Below are positions 33,427 to 35,837 of a stretch of DNA of 35,837 nt, piece after piece; positions within the stretch are counted from its first letter, which is position 1; each line of letters opens with the position of its first letter. The translations under genes were made by a program, and so were the position numbers. The stretch spans positions 1-35,837 of the forward strand of contig NZ_QJSR01000015.1 in NCBI RefSeq assembly GCF_003217095.1, read 5' to 3'. The notes beneath the pieces are model-generated. The model saw nothing but the letters and a program-made list of their open reading frames with translations. It had not been told where the DNA came from and ran no database searches. This DNA comes from Rhizobium sp. PP-CC-3A-592 (GTDB taxonomy: Bacteria; Pseudomonadota; Alphaproteobacteria; Rhizobiales; Rhizobiaceae).

Positions 33427-33938
33427 TGGTTGTCAAAAAGGGTAGAAAGGCCCAAAGATTTCGCGATGAGCAAGTTATGGGACCTATACGCCCACGGCAC
33501 GAACGTCGATCCTGCGGTGCACCGAACGCTGCTACGGCAAGTCAATTATGGTGTCGAAAACCAACTGGCATAATGGACATTCCGTCCCTCAATCCTTCTT
33601 GGATTGGCACCGCGGACAAGGAGCGATCTCTCTAAGTCCTTCGGTTTCAACGTGATCATCGGACTTTCAACGGACCAATAGTTCGAGTTGGTTTTGGGCG
33701 TGTTAAAGCCTTCTTCCAAGATCGTTACTCTGATCGCGAATGAGAAAACACTGAGAAAAAACAAGTTCGCCAGCCAGATGCCGACGAACCGTAATAGTCG
33801 CTTTGAACGCAAGGACGTTATTGATGGTATCCTTCGCCAGGATCGATCTTGCCGGGAAAAGACCCAGTAGGCGTAGGGGGTAGTAGCAACGGAACGTAAA
33901 ACCTACATAAGGTTCAGCTTTTCCGTACCGAAGATGCG
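33427..33938. other. Gene-poor interval
   Basis: Between the nested inverted repeat and the VOC gene there is only a doubtful 88-codon minus-strand frame (listed separately) and a 35-codon plus-strand frame from ATG 33466 with no good ribosome-binding site. The composition looks more AT-rich than the neighbouring genes. Probably decayed or regulatory DNA. Confidence 0.4.
33546..33812 (-). CDS. Doubtful small membrane protein
   Basis: An 88-residue frame with one convincing hydrophobic segment near the N-terminus (LLRFVGIWLANLFFLSVFSF) followed by a polar tail. The only start is TTG and no Shine-Dalgarno is visible. It could be a real single-pass protein, the remnant of a larger gene, or chance. 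Confidence 0.25.
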   Translation of the reverse strand: MRSKRLLRFVGIWLANLFFLSVFSFAIRVTILEEGFNTPKTNSNYWSVESPMITLKPKDLERSLLVRGANPRRIEGRNVHYASWFSTP

Positions 33939-34415
33939 TTACACGACGAGAGATTGTTGAACAGGCGGCTGCATCAGCTCTATGGTGATACCATCCGGGC
34001 CAGAGATATACGCGACCATTGTTCCGCATCGGGGGCCAGCTGGTATCGGCTGCGGCGAGCCCTTCACTGCCCACCCAGCCCTCTCAACCCGCGCGATCGC
34101 CGTGCGGATATCCGTAACCGTGAAGGCGATATGAGCGGCGCCGATCGCACCCGCGCTACGAGGTGTCTGGCCCAACCTAAGGCCTGTCGAATACTCGAGA
34201 AGCTCGATAGGGTAGCCATTTGGAGCATTCACCAGCGCCATTCGGCAGCGCGGATCGTCAACCCCCGTGGCCTCCCGTAGAAACTCCCCACCCATCTCTC
34301 CTCGGCGAGCAAGGTCGAAACCCATCGCCTCAGTCCAGAACTGGATCGCCTCCTCCAACGAGGCGACCGAGAATCCCGTATGGTCCACAGCTATCACGCC
34401 TGCGTCTTCGGCCAT
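33939..34415 (-). CDS. VOC-family protein (glyoxalase/epimerase-like)
   Basis: 158 residues with the paired beta-alpha-beta-beta-beta units of the vicinal-oxygen-chelate superfamily: VDHTGFSVASLEEAIQFWTE for unit 1, IELLEYSTG closing it, AAHIAFTVTDIRTAIARVER for unit 2, and SGPDGITIELMQ closing it. The His/Glu metal-ligand positions (DHTGFSV, IELLEY, AHIAFTV, IELMQ) are kept, as in methylmalonyl-CoA epimerase or glyoxalase-type enzymes; the substrate is unknown. AGGA lies 8 nt before the ATG. It lies 199 bp downstream of the TetR gene at 34615 in the same direction. Confidence 0.9.
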   Translation of the reverse strand: MAEDAGVIAVDHTGFSVASLEEAIQFWTEAMGFDLARRGEMGGEFLREATGVDDPRCRMALVNAPNGYPIELLEYSTGLRLGQTPRSAGAIGAAHIAFTVTDIRTAIARVERAGWAVKGSPQPIPAGPRCGTMVAYISGPDGITIELMQPPVQQSLVV

Positions 34416-34614
34416 GTTTTAATCCTCACATATCGAACAGTTACGTCGCGCTACAGTACGCCGTTCGCATAACAAGTCGTAGCACTTGCAATCCCTTTAG
34501 TCCTTTTTTGGTGCTGATCTCGGGTTCGATGCCTTTCAAGAGCTTAGCTAAACACAATTGGTCTGCAGTCGCCCCGAAGCAGTCATCCAGTACCGCCCCT
34601 TGTCCAGGCGACCC

Positions 34615-35223
34615 TCACGTCGCCATGTGCCGATCCCATATCTGCATCAATGCTGTCACAGCTTCGTTGATATCGCCGCCATCAGCACCGTCCCGTGCTT
34701 CAAATGCGATACCCATCAGGAAGGTATGAAACAGGGTCGCCAACCCACGTACATTCGTGGTGCTGACAAGCTCTCCTCCATCGACTGCACGCCTGATGCA
34801 GGTTTCGATGCCCGCACGATTTCGCATCCGGTCGGCTGCGAGCACATCATCTACGTGACGATTTTCGGGCGCACAGTTGTTGGCCCCCAGGATCATTAAG
34901 CATCCTGGCGGGTGTGTCTTGTCGGTTTGCATCCTTGCGGAAAGCCTCATAGCCGTCTCGATAGCTTCGCGTGGTGGCAGAGCCTCATTCTTTAGGCTTG
35001 CAGTTACGCGCCCGTAGGAGGCCTGATAGCGCAGGACGACCTCGTCGAAGAGGGCTTCCTTAGACCCGAAGGCCGCATAAAAACTTGCCGGAGAAATGTC
35101 TCCCATCGCGGCTTTCAGTTGATTGAGAGAGGTCGGCTCATAGCCCTGCTCCCAGAATAGGATCATCGCGGCATCCAGTGCCTTGTCTCTGTCAAACGCC
35201 CTTGGCCGCCCAGTTCGAGCCAT
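34615..35223 (-). CDS. TetR-family regulator
   Basis: 202 residues. It starts MARTGRPRAFDRDKALDAAM, then the HTH (PTSLNQLKAAMGDISPASFY, then AAFGSKEALFDEVVLRYQAS), then a helical domain with PPGCLMILGANNCAPENRHV, which contains two Cys of possible sensor value (inference). GGAGG lies 6 nt before the ATG. It diverges from an MFS transporter gene, and the 101-bp gap holds two palindromic sites. A TTGGCA-N17-TAGTAC promoter for this gene overlaps one of them, so autorepression and control of the pump are likely. Confidence 0.93.
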   Translation of the reverse strand: MARTGRPRAFDRDKALDAAMILFWEQGYEPTSLNQLKAAMGDISPASFYAAFGSKEALFDEVVLRYQASYGRVTASLKNEALPPREAIETAMRLSARMQTDKTHPPGCLMILGANNCAPENRHVDDVLAADRMRNRAGIETCIRRAVDGGELVSTTNVRGLATLFHTFLMGIAFEARDGADGGDINEAVTALMQIWDRHMAT

Positions 35224-35241
35224 ATCGTGCCTCCGTGATTT

Positions 35242-35265
35242 ATTCTGTACTATTCGATCCAGAAT
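35242..35265. promoter_or_regulatory. Operator candidate near the TetR promoter
   Basis: Flanking ATTCTG...CAGAAT arms surround a core TGTACTATTCGATCCA (35246-35261), whose right half CGATCCA repeats the arm of the stronger palindrome at 35296-35311. It lies in the spacer and -10 of the predicted TetR promoter. Confidence 0.5.
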
Positions 35266-35275
35266 ATCTTGCCAA
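35247..35275 (-). promoter_or_regulatory. Promoter candidate of the TetR gene
   Basis: On the minus strand TTGGCA (35275-35270), a 17-bp spacer and TAGTAC (35252-35247) form a sigma70-like promoter 24 bp before the ATG at 35223. The -35 is good and the -10 is weak. Confidence 0.4.
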
Positions 35276-35290
35276 GGGTGCCTGATCTCG

Positions 35291-35316
35291 ATATCTGGAT
35301 CGTCCGATCCATATAT
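35291..35316. promoter_or_regulatory. Palindromic operator between TetR and MFS genes
   Basis: The core TGGATCGTCCGATCCA (35296-35311) is a perfect dyad with 7-bp arms and a 2-bp centre, and symmetry continues as ATAT/ATAT on both sides with one mismatch. It ends 8 bp before the MFS start codon, well placed to block that gene. Likely bound by the adjacent TetR. Confidence 0.65.
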
Positions 35317-35324
35317 CGAGGTTC

Positions 35325-35837
35325 ATGAAATCAATGAAAACTACCGAATCTGAAAAAGACACCCAACGATTGCCTGTTGCTGGGTTGCTGGCACTGGCGA
35401 TGACGGGCTTTATCTGCATTCTCACAGAGACGCTCCCCGCGGGGCTACTGCCGCAGATCACTGAGGGGCTGGGCGTTTCTCCATCCCTCGCTGGCCAGAT
35501 GGTGACTGTCTATGCCCTCGGCTCGCTGCTCGCGGCGATTCCTTTGACCATTGCCACAAGCAGTTGGCGGCGCAGGACAGTCCTGCTGTCCACCATCATT
35601 GGGTTTCTGATCTTCAACTCTGTGACTGCGATTTCGTCCAACTACACGCTTACCTTAGTCGCACGTTTCTTTGCTGGCGTTGCCGCTGGTTTGGCCTGGA
35701 GCCTTTTGGCAGGCTATGCACGACGCATGGTCCCTTCACATCAACAGGGGAAGGCGATGGCGATCGCTATGGTAGGAACGCCGATCGCGCTGTCGCTTGG
35801 AGTCCCGATGGGGACATGGCTTGGTGCGCAGGTCGGC
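35325..35837 (+). CDS. MFS efflux transporter, DHA1 type (partial, cut by window end)
   Basis: 171 codons are open from the ATG at 35325 to the window edge. The sequence is a DHA1/AraJ-like MFS protein: a polar leader, helix 1 (LLALAMTGFICILTETLPAG, then LLPQITEGLGVSPSLAGQMV), helix 2 (VYALGSLLAAIPLTIATSSW), then RRRTVLLSTIIGFLIFNSVT, ARFFAGVAAGLAWSLLAGYA and MVGTPIALSLGVPMGTWLG. It would export sugars or drugs by proton antiport. ATG at 35334 is an alternative start. It diverges from the TetR gene, with paired palindromes in the gap. The rest lies outside the window. Confidence 0.88.
   Translation, partial: MKSMKTTESEKDTQRLPVAGLLALAMTGFICILTETLPAGLLPQITEGLGVSPSLAGQMVTVYALGSLLAAIPLTIATSSWRRRTVLLSTIIGFLIFNSVTAISSNYTLTLVARFFAGVAAGLAWSLLAGYARRMVPSHQQGKAMAIAMVGTPIALSLGVPMGTWLGAQVG

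Noticed and set aside
33466-33573. 35-codon plus-strand frame beginning MSKLWDLYAHGTN
   Set aside because: No convincing Shine-Dalgarno, no known motif and no neighbour context.
1-35837. Search for CRISPR arrays, insertion sequences, att sites and origins
   Set aside because: No regularly spaced repeats, no transposase or integrase with terminal repeats, no repABC-like genes and no iteron clusters were seen.

Overview
The window looks like an accessory segment of a GC-rich alphaproteobacterial genome, most likely Hyphomicrobiales/Rhizobiaceae (Rhizobium, Agrobacterium or a relative). The hints are a plasmid pRiA4b ORF-3 family protein, the mix of LysR/TetR/AraC regulators beside SDR, RidA and MFS genes, Tat-exported lipoproteins and an L,D-transpeptidase. 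This placement is inference; there is no rRNA, tRNA or core marker. I saw no insertion sequence, CRISPR array, phage gene or replication origin.

Layout. 1-3507: a LysR regulator divergent from a DsbA-type thiol oxidoreductase, a Tat-exported metallo-beta-lactamase-fold protein that has lost its metal motif, and an NTF2/SnoaL-like protein. 3819-7715: a TetR regulator divergent from a frameshifted prolyl oligopeptidase, with a 25-bp palindrome between them, then a small lipoprotein and an unknown protein. 7925-13231: RidA, TetR, a 14-helix-type MFS pump, SDR, aldo/keto reductase and an Asp/Glu racemase-family enzyme; two copies of one operator flank the TetR gene. 13281-15111: AraC regulator divergent from an SDR. 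15169-19527: TetR, a secreted protein, a cytochrome b, a Tat lipoprotein molybdopterin oxidoreductase, a small unknown, a membrane protein and a free-standing chorismate mutase; again two matching operators lie before the TetR gene and before the next gene. 19595-23404: LysR divergent from an SDR, a chimeric hydrolase/VOC fragment, an L,D-transpeptidase lipoprotein and an exported alpha/beta hydrolase with a clear terminator. 23648-25579: a second RidA, a decayed LysR remnant, a pRiA4b ORF-3 family protein and an OsmC-like protein. 25812-33290: exported or membrane proteins of mostly unknown role, one broken by an in-frame stop, plus an M48 membrane metallopeptidase. 33939-35837: VOC protein, TetR, and a divergent MFS pump cut by the window end, with paired palindromes between the last two.

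Common thread. The window is a string of small regulator-plus-target modules for handling reactive or foreign small molecules (quinones, carbonyls, enamines, peroxides, thiol oxidants, drugs). Four TetR genes each have a palindromic operator candidate readable beside them, and in two cases the same site recurs before the neighbouring transport or redox gene. The best candidate for a little-described system is the TetR-controlled set at 15169-19527, built on a membrane cytochrome b and a lipid-anchored molybdoenzyme. Four genes are visibly decayed or rearranged (prolyl oligopeptidase, hydrolase/VOC chimera, LysR remnant, EF-hand protein), as expected of a region with fast turnover.
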